From NCBI GenBank assembly GCA_001643675.2, contig LSRY02000018.1, forward strand, positions 1,240,001 to 1,304,000: a stretch of 64,000 bases of DNA. The letters run 5' to 3'. The DNA comes from Monocercomonoides exilis (lineage: Eukaryota; Preaxostyla; Oxymonadida; Polymastigidae). Under the pieces are notes generated by a model. The model saw nothing but the letters and a program-made list of their open reading frames with translations, did no database searches and was not told the DNA's origin. Positions 21,583 to 32,330 of this stretch are shown here, piece by piece (positions within the stretch are counted from its first letter, which is position 1; every line of letters begins with the position of its first letter). The position numbers and the translations under genes were made by a program.

Positions 21583-22690
21583 AATGGATTTTCTTTTTTC
21601 TTTTTAGAGATCAATTATTATTAAGGGTCATATTGATCATAAATATTATAATCAGATTTTCAACTGAAAATAGATTTGTCTTTCATTTCATTCCTTTCGC
21701 AATAAAAATGAAGAAAATAAATAGCGCATGTTGACCTCTTTCGTTTTTCCTTCATCATTATTTCAGTTATCTTCTCAAAATATGTTCCTTTTCGAAGTTT
21801 TCATTTCAGAATAATGATGATGATATTTGAAAGTCTTCAGAATATCGAGAAACATATGTCACTTATTTTTTCTTGCAATTTCACAAAAAAGAAATCTTTT
21901 GAAGCAACTCTAAAAGAAATTTGTTTTTCATGATCTCCAATTCTCATTTTTCCATGTTTATTTTTCAACTTCATTCTTTTTGATTGTTCTCAATTATATG
22001 GTTGGTATCCTCTTTCCATTGAAAAAAGTGCCTCTTTATCAATTGAAGTGGAAATATCTTGCGGTATATCACGAAAAGAAATTGTTTTTTTTAAAAGAAC
22101 ATAAAAATTGCTTCAGTGATAAGAAGCAGCAAAAACCAAGGATTCATCAACCATGTCCCAAATGTTTCAAACGTTTTATGCTTCCTTTCTGAAAAGACGT
22201 GAAATCCGAATTCTCAGTCACCTGAACTTGAAATGACTGAATGTTTGAAAGAGATAAATTAGATTGAACAAAAGGCTAAATAAGAATAAATAATTGAAAT
22301 CCGATGCACAAAAGAAGATGCAGCAGTGAAAATAGTTGCTTGAGTTTTTCACTCATGAAAACGCAAGGAGACGGTTGTTGATGTGTTTTTTCGTTCTTCT
22401 ATGAATACATGACCAAAAGAAACAAATTACGTGATTAATTTGCCTTTTCATATTTCTTTATAATTGAAATACCGAATATCGTTATCCTTGGCTGTTTTGA
22501 AGAGATTTATATGGAAAAAACAAAACAAAAAATTGTTCAAATATTTCTGCCCATATCAAAATTTTATTATTTTTGATTGAAAAAAGATTCTTTTTTCGAA
22601 GGGCAACAACGTGTGAATTTTCATAACTTTTTGTTTGGAGTGCAAATTTCGTTTGGAACCTTTTTTGCTCACAGACTTACAAAAATCTGG
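21583..22690. other. Intergenic upstream of the surface-protein gene
   Basis: About 1.1 kb, AT-rich, between the surface-protein start codon and the helicase relic. Probably holds the promoter of the former. No conserved element could be picked out. Confidence 0.5.
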
Positions 22691-22699
22691 TGCACAATT

Positions 22700-24013
22700 G
22701 CCATTTTATTTGCTTCTTTTTCATAGGTCACCTTTCGAGCCTTCACCTCCTCAGCAAACATACGTGATACTCTTTCTGATGGGAACAAGGAAGTTGATAA
22801 AGCTCCGAATGAACTGTGCAAAACCTTTGAGGAATGAATTTGAAAGATAAATTACTTCGTGGTGTACTTTCATGTGGTTTTGACACACCATCTCTTGTTC
22901 AGCAGATGGCCATCAAGCCAATTATTTGAGGACGCGATGGTTTTTGCAGGCTCAGTCAGGACAGGGAAAACATTTTGCTTAATTGATTGCTTGTTTGCAG
23001 ATTGCTGATCCTTCTCTGCACTTCATCCAAGCAGTGATTATTTCTCCAAGTCGCGAATGTGCATCGGGTGAGTTTTGAGTGTGTGCACTTTTATGTTGTT
23101 ATACACAATAATTTCGCTTATTTCTTTTTTTTCAGGCAATGAAGGGACTTGCAAAATACATTAGAGGAATCCACATTTATTGCATTTTCGATGAGGACCA
23201 CGTTCATGAAGCTGCACGAAAAGGAGCCGAGAAGCCTCAGCACATGATTATTGGAGGTCCCGAGATTGTGGAGAAGATAATATATTCTGAGGTTATTGAT
23301 GTTTGGCATCTACGAATCTGTGTGCTTGATGGAGCATGTGCATATCTTTCAAAAGAGTGTAATGTTATGATAAAAGACATTAACTCATTTTCCCCTGAGA
23401 TAACGCAATCGTTTGTGATCGTCAACAGGATGCCAGTTGAATTCAATAAAATCGCTCGATTGAATTTTATGTTATTTGATTCGAATAATGATTTCTTTAG
23501 AAGAATTTTCACCTGATAGAATTCGACAATTCTATGTGGATGTTGTGAAAGAAGAATACAAGAAGGGAGTGCCATTCGGTCTTTTTGAGACAATTCCCAT
23601 TGCTGGATATGTCACCATCTGCAATTACCAAGAGAAAGTGGATTATATCACAGAAGCGATAAGAAGTTGAAAGTTTTCAATGGATTCGATTCGTGAAAAA
23701 ATCGGAAAAAGAAGACAGAGATCGCATTGTGAAAGATTTCAGAGAAGGAAAAATCAAAGTACTTGTGGCAACAGATTTATTAGCGCATAGCATTGATGTG
23801 CAGCATGCTTCGTTTGTTGTGAATTTTGACTTGCCAATTAATGTGGAACCATTCATTCACAGAGTTGAAAGATCCGGCTGCCATGAAGGGAAAAGTTATG
23901 TAATTAACATGGTTACTGAAGCAGATGAGAAAATGCTGAAGGACATACAGGAATACAACGAAACAAAAATTAAAGAGCTTTTTGCAAATATTGATGAATT
24001 GCTTTTGAAATAG
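22700..24013 (+). pseudogene. Decayed eIF4A-like DEAD-box helicase
   Basis: Remains of all helicase blocks are in order: Q-motif region (SLVQQMAIKPII at 22898-22930), degraded motif I (AQSGQGK near 22950), motif Ia region (AVIISPSREC near 23030-23065), motif II changed from VLDEAD to VLDGAC (near 23320), the RecA2 start (YVDVVKEEYKKG near 23530), motif V (VLVATDLLAHSIDVQ, 23758-23805) and motif VI (FIHRVERSGCHEGK, where HRIGRSGR is expected). Stops and frameshifts split it (TGA near 22929, TGA at 23514-23516, stop near 23668). Loss of DEAD, motif I and the motif VI Arg means no helicase activity. Closest in pattern to eIF4A/eIF4A3. Ends with TAG at 24011-24013. Confidence 0.75.
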
Positions 24014-24595
24014 CAACAGAGGAATGGACATGATAAAGAAATTATGAATTATTCAAAGAAGGGGAAAACAAGCATTTGAGAAGAGAAAGAGGTTTTGAAG
24101 ACTGTGTTGGAAATGAAGAAGAAATGAAATGCAAATAATCATTGTTTGGAAAAGGAGAAATTATTGAAATTATCAAATAATTCGATATGCTGCAAAGAAT
24201 AAGGATTGAAAGTGAAGATATTTTGTTATTTAAAGGCAACTTCATAAAATGTTCAGCGGTGTAAAAGTTATATATAATTCTTTTGTGCTGATCTTTTGAC
24301 GTTTTGAGTTTATTTTCTTTTATTTTGGCTGTGATATTTCCTTTCATGTTTTGTCTATGAGTTTGATGTTTGAGTTATTTTTTCTTTTCCTTTTCAATGA
24401 GCTTTTTTGTTGACTTTTGCTTAATTATTTAATTCGTGCGATACTCAGTACCTTTGAAGAATTACAGTTTCTCAGAAATGAAATGTTGATTCTGCCCACT
24501 TTTTTTTTAAAATGCCGTATAATAAAGTTTTTATCAAAAATAAAAGTTTCTCTGTCTTGCTTAGGACGGAAACATAAACGTGGAAATTTTGTTGC

Positions 24596-27069
24596 ATGCT
24601 TGAATGGAATAAAGCTTTTAGAGCAGGTTTGGAGCAAAGAGGAATTTCCGGTAAAATTTGTTTTTTTTAATTTATAATTTTGTTTTGCAGAAGTTGGGCA
24701 ATTTTTGGATGATGCACAATGCTTTTATGCGTGTACTCAAAAAGCTTTGTCAGTGAAGCTGATTGACCAATTGTCAAGTTTTCTCTCTTCCCAGTCTCCA
24801 AATTGTGAGGAATATCCGTTTGAACAGCTGCGATGTGCAATCATGGAATGTCGCAATGAGCCAAAGGAGCTTCAATTGCTTCTAAATGGACTGGTATGCA
24901 TATTAAAGCATTGCTACTGTTTGACTAATTCCAGTCGTGATGATCCTGCATTCGGAATGCTTTTGAGCCATAACTATCCCAAGTTGGTTGAAGATATGAC
25001 AACATTTTTTTTCAGCGTGCCACGGCGTTCGTTTAACGAAGTGGTTCCTATTGTAGAGCTGCTGTTTCGTGTTGTTTCATATGGAAGGATTTTCAGTGAA
25101 ATGAGTAAAGGAGCTCAATCACAGATTGTTTTCTATTATTTGGACAGCGCATTTCTGGAAATGCAGAGCAACGAAAAGCCGATATTGTCAGAAGGATGGT
25201 TGTTCTCTTTATTTGTCATAATTTCGGAAAAGAGCATTAATCGAACAAATATTAGTTTGTTCAATGATTACAGATTGTTTTTGGTAATTTATATTTTATC
25301 GCTGTTTATGTGTTTGTTCAGGTGGAGTTTTGCTGAGCAACAAAAAATTTGTGAAAAAGCGAATATTTCACATTCTTAAGCAGCATAGCAAATGCGAAAG
25401 CGAAAGACTGAGCTTGTCGGGGTTTGCAAAAGGGATGCTATTGAGGTTGGTGTGGAACTTGGACAATGCGATTCGGGCAAAAGACAAGGAAGAACGGATC
25501 GAGCAAGGATTTAAAGAATACAAGCGAATACTTAAAGAGGAATATGATGAAAAGAAAAGCATGAGTTACCTTGACGGGCTGTATTTCTCGCGCTCGCCGT
25601 ATGTTGAGGATGAAGAAGCATTCGGGGATGTTGTGTTTGACACAGCCTGTGACACGCTTTGCTGCTGGCACGAATGTGTCTATGGTGATGGAAAAGAATG
25701 CACTTGTTTCAGCAATGATGAAGTGAGAAAGGGAGTGGGTAGGAAATGGGGAAAGGTGTGGTGCGCCGTTCATAGAATGATGAATGAAACTGCGATGAGG
25801 ATGCTTGAGGTGTGCTGCTTTGGGAAGAAATATCTCGGAGAGAGAAGAGACATTACTGATGATGCGGGCAAACTGATGGGCTTGAAAAGGAAGAGACGAT
25901 CGAGACTATTAACGCTTTTTAACGATGATGAGGTGGTTCGCAGCATAATGTCCGCGGTGCACTCAAGTCAAAGACGAAGCGTGGATAAGCCGGCATTGAA
26001 ACTGCTGACATCCATAATTCGTGCCGGAAGAAATGAAGGAAGAAGCAGAGCAAGAGCGATGCTTTCTGGAGTTTTGTCGACCATTTGCGAACTGCTGACG
26101 AGAGGAAAAGATTGTAGAGGATATAAATATCGAACATGGCTGCGTTTTGTGGGGGACATGATTCAAACAACAATCACACGGCCTTGGGCAAAACTGAAGA
26201 CACTAAATGGGTATTTTGGAAAGGTAAGCCCTGTTTTCTTTTATGCAGACATTTTGGCGCTTCGGGAGATGTTGGAAGAGGAAGGGTTTGGAGATCTGTT
26301 GGTGGCTATTACCATTGCAATGTGTGAATCATATGAGTGGCTTTCAGAGGTCATGTTTTTGTGGTATGAGCTAATTTGCAGCTTTGTGACGCTGAGCCGT
26401 GGAAAGACTTACGAATTGTTCAACCACAACATTTTGAGAATACCGAATCATAATGACGAATTCGACGAACAATTAGTTTGGTTGTATTTCTATCGTGGAA
26501 GAGCGACGTATCACAAGTGGACTTTTGATGTTTCAACACTCAGCGATTCATCTTCATTCTCCGAGTTGGAAGGCGGAAATGTTGAGAGCGACACCTCCCC
26601 TGATCCTTATTGGTATGAGCATTTCACAACCTCTGATTCATCAGAGGCAGGCAACGAGAGCGAGGAGATCAGATGGGTGCAGACTCCGCATGGATTGTGG
26701 AAAATGAAAAAAGATGAAGTGGTGCCATTGTTTGAATTCACTTACACGAGCAGATTTTTCGGTCGCAAACGAAAATACCAGTCGAAGCACAAGTGGAGGA
26801 GGGTGCAGACGAACAGAAGGAGAAAGCGGAACAAAGGAAAGGTGCTGATGCAGCTGAAGAAGGAGGAAGGATTTCGAGAAAGAAGGAGAAAAGGAAAGCA
26901 GAGAAGGGACGATGCGAAGTTTGAGCTGAGAACGGAAATGTGGGAACGTGCACTTCATGAGCTTTCTGAAGACGAATACCTGGATGAAGAATGGGAGTGT
27001 TCTGAAAAGAATGAAGAAGATAAAAAGGAGGAAGAGAACGAAAACAAAGAGGACAGTTATCGAATTTAA
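24596..27069 (+). CDS. Unrecognised 788-aa protein, three exons
   Basis: Exons 24596-24650, 24691-25254 and 25322-27069 (introns of 40 and 67 nt, GT-AG) give one frame of 788 codons plus TAA. The short first exon supplies the ATG (MLEWNKAFRAGLEQRG). Residues 1-560 are mainly helical, with Cys/Trp-rich patches (CCWHECVYGDGKECTCF) and armadillo/HEAT-like leucine spacing (LLTSIIRAG, MLSGVLSTICELL). From about residue 570 the protein turns Ser/Glu-rich, then strongly basic (RKRKYQSKHKWRRVQTNRRR), then acidic at the end (EKNEEDKKEEENENKED). The basic tail suggests a nuclear or RNA-binding role, as inference only. An apparent mini-intron at 26224-26248 would break the frame and was not used. Confidence 0.7.
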
Positions 27070-28241
27070 AAAAAAAGAAGTATATTTGCCGAAAAGAGTA
27101 CATGAATTCATACAAAAGAAATAAACTCTTCTGCTTTGATAGGTTTTTTTATATGCAAACAATCGAAACAGAAGCAATTAAAGCAGAAATGATTGTTATT
27201 GCTTTGCATTTTTAAAGATTCAAGATTCGAAAATTGCGTTATTTATAGATTTTGTTTGTGAGTTGTTGCTGTTTTTTTGAGTGATTTTTTGAAAGTGTTT
27301 TCTTGCATTTTTTTATTTTCTCTCTTTATTTCAAAATAAACTTATTTTTGAATCGAGTTCTGAATTGAATGATGAAGTGACTGTGTGCTTTGGTGGCTGT
27401 AAATTGTTTTTACTTCTCTTTATTTCTCTTTATTTTTTTGGATAATCTTTAGTCATTATATTTCCGTTGGTTTTTGTTAATTTGTCATTCAAATGTTTTG
27501 TTTCTTTTATTATTTTTGTAATTTTTGTAGCAATTATTTTATTATTATTTACAGATTTCTATTTTTGATTTTGAAGATTTTTCTTGAAGTGTTCTGTTAT
27601 TTTCAATCGAAAAACAAATTACAATGCGTCTGATATGATTTTACAAAATAAAAAATACCAATAAAAAAGATTTATTAAGATTTTTCCATTTTCAAATAAG
27701 AGATGATATACTTTGAGTTTGTGTTTAAATCAGTCTCCGATAGAGCTCAGACATTCAAGACACAAAATCGGTAAATGAATCATTAAATCAATTTCCGTTT
27801 CTCCTTTATTCAAAGTGAATCTGAAATCATTTGGAGAAAATGTGGATCTTGTTTCAAAGCACATGAAGTATCAAATTAATTTTCTTGACATATATATCTA
27901 TTAATTAATTTATTTTTCGTTTTTTTGGAACGAGCATTGAAAGAAAACGTATTACGACATTTCATAAATATTATCAAAAATGACTCGAAAAGTTAACTAA
28001 AATTTTTTTTTATCATTTTCAGATAATAACAAATCATTTTTTCGTTTATAAGCTCCAAAAGAACTCCAATTAATGTGATATTTTATTTTTCCGAAGCTTC
28101 GTTTATTTTTCTTCCTTTTTGACGAAGTATTTAAATGTGAAAAAAAAACTATTGGATAAATTGAATTTTTAAAACAACTCGCTTTCAAAATATAATAAAG
28201 TTAACTCTCATTGTTTTTGACAACGAACAAGTATCTGGTCT
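27070..28241. other. Intergenic between convergent genes, no gene seen
   Basis: About 1.2 kb between the 3' ends of the 788-aa gene and UBA5. AT-rich; only short AT-driven ORFs. Confidence 0.6.
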
Positions 28242-29570
28242 TTACTGCTTCTTCACTTGTAATGATTTTGCCATTGCCATCAAAGAAGCAAGATCTTCGT
28301 CTTTGTCTTCGTTTTTGGCTTCTTCCTCGTCTTCCTCTTCAGCCACATACGATTCAAGTGGATACTCAAATACAAGCTCTGGATTGGCAGTTGTATCTAC
28401 AACGTCAACGGACTCGTCAATAATCACAATGCCAAATGGATTTTCTATCTCTTTTTTTGGCTTTTCCGATTCTCCGCTGGATGACGAAGAAGACGAGCTC
28501 TTCGATTCTGCTTCTTCCCGTTTCTTTTTCTCGAGAAATGCTTTAAATTCCTCTTGTCGCCTCCGGCATAATTCATTCGTGCATTTTTCATTGGGATGAA
28601 GTTCCACTTGCGGGAAATGATCTTTCAATGCATTATATCCGATGTAGGACACAACAGATCCAAAGTGCAGCAGATGCTTCAAGGTGTTTTGAACCATAAT
28701 TCCAGCAACGATTCCCATTGTGGTTGGAAGAGACGCTGCACAAACGCCTTCTCTCTTTATCTTAGATTCATCCACATCCATTGACACTGACAATGGTGGC
28801 AGGCACTCAAAGCATGGGGTTGCGCCAGGCTTCACAAACTGAATGTGGCCAGAGATGGCTGTCTCGCTCACTCCGCTTTCAAACCAAACAATTCCCAATT
28901 CCAGACATGCTCTGTTAATGGTAATTCTTGCTGTGTGATTATCCACGCAACACAAAACTAGATCAACGGGGCGAGGCTTAGATGGATCAGATGGATCAGG
29001 AAGTCCTTCTGTTTGAAGAGTTTTAACGAAAAGTTTATAATTTGGAACTGTTGTGATATTATAGCAGTATGGAGTAATTACCACATCAGGATTAATTTTT
29101 CCCAATGTCTTTGCAGCTGCGTCAGTTTTTGTCATACCCACCTTTGTTTCAAGAAGAAATTTTTTAAAAAATAAATATTTTGTAAATATATAAAAAAATT
29201 TTTAAAAAAGCATTAAATCATATAAATCATTAATTTCGAATATTTTGCAAGTAATGTCATCAAACTTGATCGGGGGTAAAGAAAAGCCTATTCATATTTG
29301 CAAGTTCAACTTTATCATAATCAAAAATTATCAATTTTCCAATTCCGCATCTCGTTAACATTTCACATGTAACGCTTCCGATTCCACCAACACCAATAAC
29401 GGCCACGGTTTTTTGTCGAATTTGCTCATAATTTGGAGCAATTCCCATCTTTTTAAGTGCCATCAAACGACTGTACGGATTCTAAAAAGAAAACGGAAGG
29501 AAAACGCATCAATAATCTAATTTCTCCAGTGGTATGCTTCGCATACAGAGTCATTTACTTCATCGTTCAT
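28242..29570 (-). CDS. UBA5: UBA5, E1 activating enzyme of UFM1
   Basis: Exons (minus) 29570-29547, 29481-29266 and 29141-28242 join to 379 aa. The start exon MNDEVNDS runs straight into [14 protein letters not shown], the conserved UBA5 N-terminus, which fixes start and splice site. It adenylates UFM1 and passes it as a thioester to UFC1 in the cytosol. Seen: ATP-binding [29 protein letters not shown], zinc-binding Cys pairs (CFECLPP and CTNELC), and the catalytic Cys in [13 protein letters not shown]. The tail keeps the UFM1/LC3-binding type motif (NPFGIVIID, compare WGIELV in animals) and the C-terminal UFC1-binding helix ([12 protein letters not shown]) after an acidic stretch. Length is close to the usual ~400. 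Family known; intact here. Confidence 0.92.
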
Positions 29571-29769
29571 TTTGACAAGTGTCTTTCAGAATCAATATTT
29601 AATAAAAGTTCAGATCACTCTCCAGTTATGAAATATCAATGGGCAAATCATTTTTGAAAACTTCGCTTTCTGAACACTTTTTTTTAAATTTAATAAGAAA
29701 TCAAATGAAAGTTTCAAAAAAAAAAAAAAATCAAAGTGCAAATTAAAACAGAAAAAAATTATTTAACGT

Positions 29770-30772
29770 TTAATTCCTCAAAAATCGAGTTTTGATAAAA
29801 AATGATTTCCATCTTTCAATCAGTTCATCAGCTAAACAACTTCCATATCCTCTTTGAGCATTATCTCCTGATTTACTAAATATTGATAAAAAGTTTTCTC
29901 CAATTGTGGATATGGCCAAATGTTCAGCAGAACGAATAAGAGCTTGTGATGCTTCAGGAATTTGAAGGACTTCTTGAGCAGTAATTCGCTTTGAAGGATC
30001 CTTTTGTCACAAAAAATAAATCATAAACAAATAGAAAATCGATTGAATATTCAAAAATCAATATTTTCAAAAAAATGTATTTTAGATTAATATAAATGAA
30101 TGATTGGATAATTTGCAATCGAATTTGCATACCACATTTAGCATTGATGCGATAAGTGAATGGAAACTTTCAGAGAAATAGCTTGGTAACTCAAAGTGCG
30201 CTATATCTGCGCTGTCTCCAGAGATAAGTTGAGCGATTAAAGCACCTAACATCCAAATGTCTGTTTGTGGAGATCCTCTGAATAGGGAAGAAAAAATTGG
30301 AACGGATATTTTCAACAGCAAATAAATTAGTGAACAAATAAAATTTGAAACAAAAAATCCAAAAAATAATTATAATTAAACAAAATTGTGGAATATGAGG
30401 AAGAAAGCAAAAGAGAGAAAATTTATCAAACTTTGCGTTGTCTGCCCATTCTGGTGGTCGATTAGGTGAAGCTGTGTTCGAATAGCATGGTAAAAATTCT
30501 GAATAGCCGCCTAATTAAATCAAAGAAAATTGTAAAAAGCAAATATGTCGGAGTGACACAAAAGATATAATTTTAGAAAAACCACATGAAATAATAAATC
30601 ATTTATTGTATGGCATTTTGTAAAAAAAGGTTATAACGATAAGCATACTGAGTTGGAAATGTTTCCTGTGAAAAACGAATACATGAGTCTTGTAGATGCG
30701 ATTGTGAATAATGTTTTGGGAGTGGAGTGTGCAAAGTGCTTCTGCCATTTCAGCAATGAAACGCCAAAGACG
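29770..30772 (-). CDS. Pseudokinase C-lobe, N-lobe missing
   Basis: Four minus-strand exons, 30772-30649, 30510-30432, 30277-30136 and 30000-29770, join in frame to about 191 codons and TAA. Read-out: AEMAEALCTLHSQNIIHNRI (subdomain VI, with HRD changed to HNR), FQLS-GYSEF where DFG should be, RPPEWADN (APE position), SPQTDIWMLGALIAQLISG (subdomain IX, Asp kept) and DPSKRITAQEVL (subdomain XI). Both catalytic Asp residues are gone. The 3' end of the next gene lies 193 bases upstream, leaving no room for an N-lobe, and no start codon is evident. It is either a truncated relic or a small pseudokinase. The + strand ORF at 30653-30907 is its antisense shadow. Confidence 0.65.
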
Positions 30773-30965
30773 CTGTTTGAAAGTTTAGGAATGGCGCAAA
30801 TTGTTCAAACGATAATGATGATGATTACAATGAGGAAAATAAGGTTAAAAAAAAAGGCTCTTATTCAATTTATTCTCGAAAATGTCTATTTCAATAATGA
30901 CTCGTAAAAGAAAGAAACCACAAATCTTCATTTCTTCTATTTCCCACAGCATTCTCTTTCGTTTT

Positions 30966-32290
30966 TCAAACCTCTTCGCTCCACGTTTTGTGCTTCTCCT
31001 TCATTTCATTCTCGAACACTTCCAGCGCAATGCCTGGCCTTGTGAGAGCTGCATATTCAAACAGATTATCCTCAAACGCATCCACAACAGAAAGAAGAAA
31101 TGGAGAGCGCAAAGTGGTAAAGCTTCGTATTTTGTCTAAGTCGAATGCAGACGGTTGTGATTCCATAAGAAATTGGGGGAAATTTGTGGAACTATGCGAG
31201 GGAATAAGCCGAGCGAGAGTTGGAGATAAGAGAGCCAGTTCATTTGTTGATGATGATGATGTAATTGATGAAGTTGTGGATGATGATGATGAAGAAGACG
31301 AAGAAGAAGATGATGATGACGATGATGAAGATGATGAAGATGATGAATGAAAAGGCAAAATAGGTGAAGATTTCTCAGCTTCGACGCATTCGTTGCCTGG
31401 ATAGATCGGCAACGGAGGAAGAGGCCGAATAACCGTCGGCCAAATCGCTCGCATAAGCGGAGTGGGAGGTGGATTAACTGTATTACTTAAATAACTGATA
31501 TGATACTCACTAGACTCGTCAGTCGATTGCAGCCCTTTTTGTATTAATTCTTGTTCCTGCTCGTCTGAATGTGTTTCGGTGTTTGCAGATTCTCCTTCCT
31601 GTTCTCCATCTTGCTGCCCAGAAGCTTCCACATCGCTGACTTCTGCCTCGTTCTGAACAGAACTTTCAGAACGCGACTGAAGCTCATGCTGAAGTTGAAG
31701 CTGACTTTGCTGTTGCATCTTGTCGTGCCGTTCTTGTGCAAATGAGTAATAGCTGTCACTGGGTATGGATTGCTGATGCTCTGGGGAATTTATCCGCTTC
31801 GGTGCTTTGATGATGATCAGATCTTCTGTTGTGTGCTTGTTGGTGGCGTAAAGGCACATGATGTCGTGTGTTATCCTAAACTTTTGGAAAATGTCATCTG
31901 CAACAAAATATTTTACAGAGAGAAAGAAAATGTTTTATTTAAATGCGAAAAGAAGAAGAAGAAGAAATTATTTTGTTCCGATTGCAAACAAGTATAAGAA
32001 ACAAAAAGTGAAAAAGTGGAGGGGGAAAAAAGAGTGTTAAAAGAAAAGTTAAATAATCAAAATAATGAGTGTCCAAACAAAATTCTATCTTTCCGTAAAT
32101 TTGAGGTTGCCTGTCTGTTTCCAATGAAGCTGATGAAGAAGAAGAAGAATTAGTTGATAAGATATCCAATGGAAGAGGTGGATGAAGAAGATTATCAGGA
32201 CTGAAATCGATTTCATTCGAAGAAGAAGAAGAAGAAGAAGAAGAAGAAGAAGAAGAAGAAGAAGAAGAAGAAGAAGAAGAAGAAGAAGAA

Positions 32291-32330
<40 letters not shown>

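Noticed and set aside
26224-26248. 25-nt GT-AG mini-intron in the 788-aa gene
   Set aside because: Removing it shifts the frame into an early stop, while the unspliced frame is open.
30653-30907. Plus-strand 84-aa ORF
   Set aside because: The minus strand of the same bases reads a recognisable kinase catalytic-loop region.
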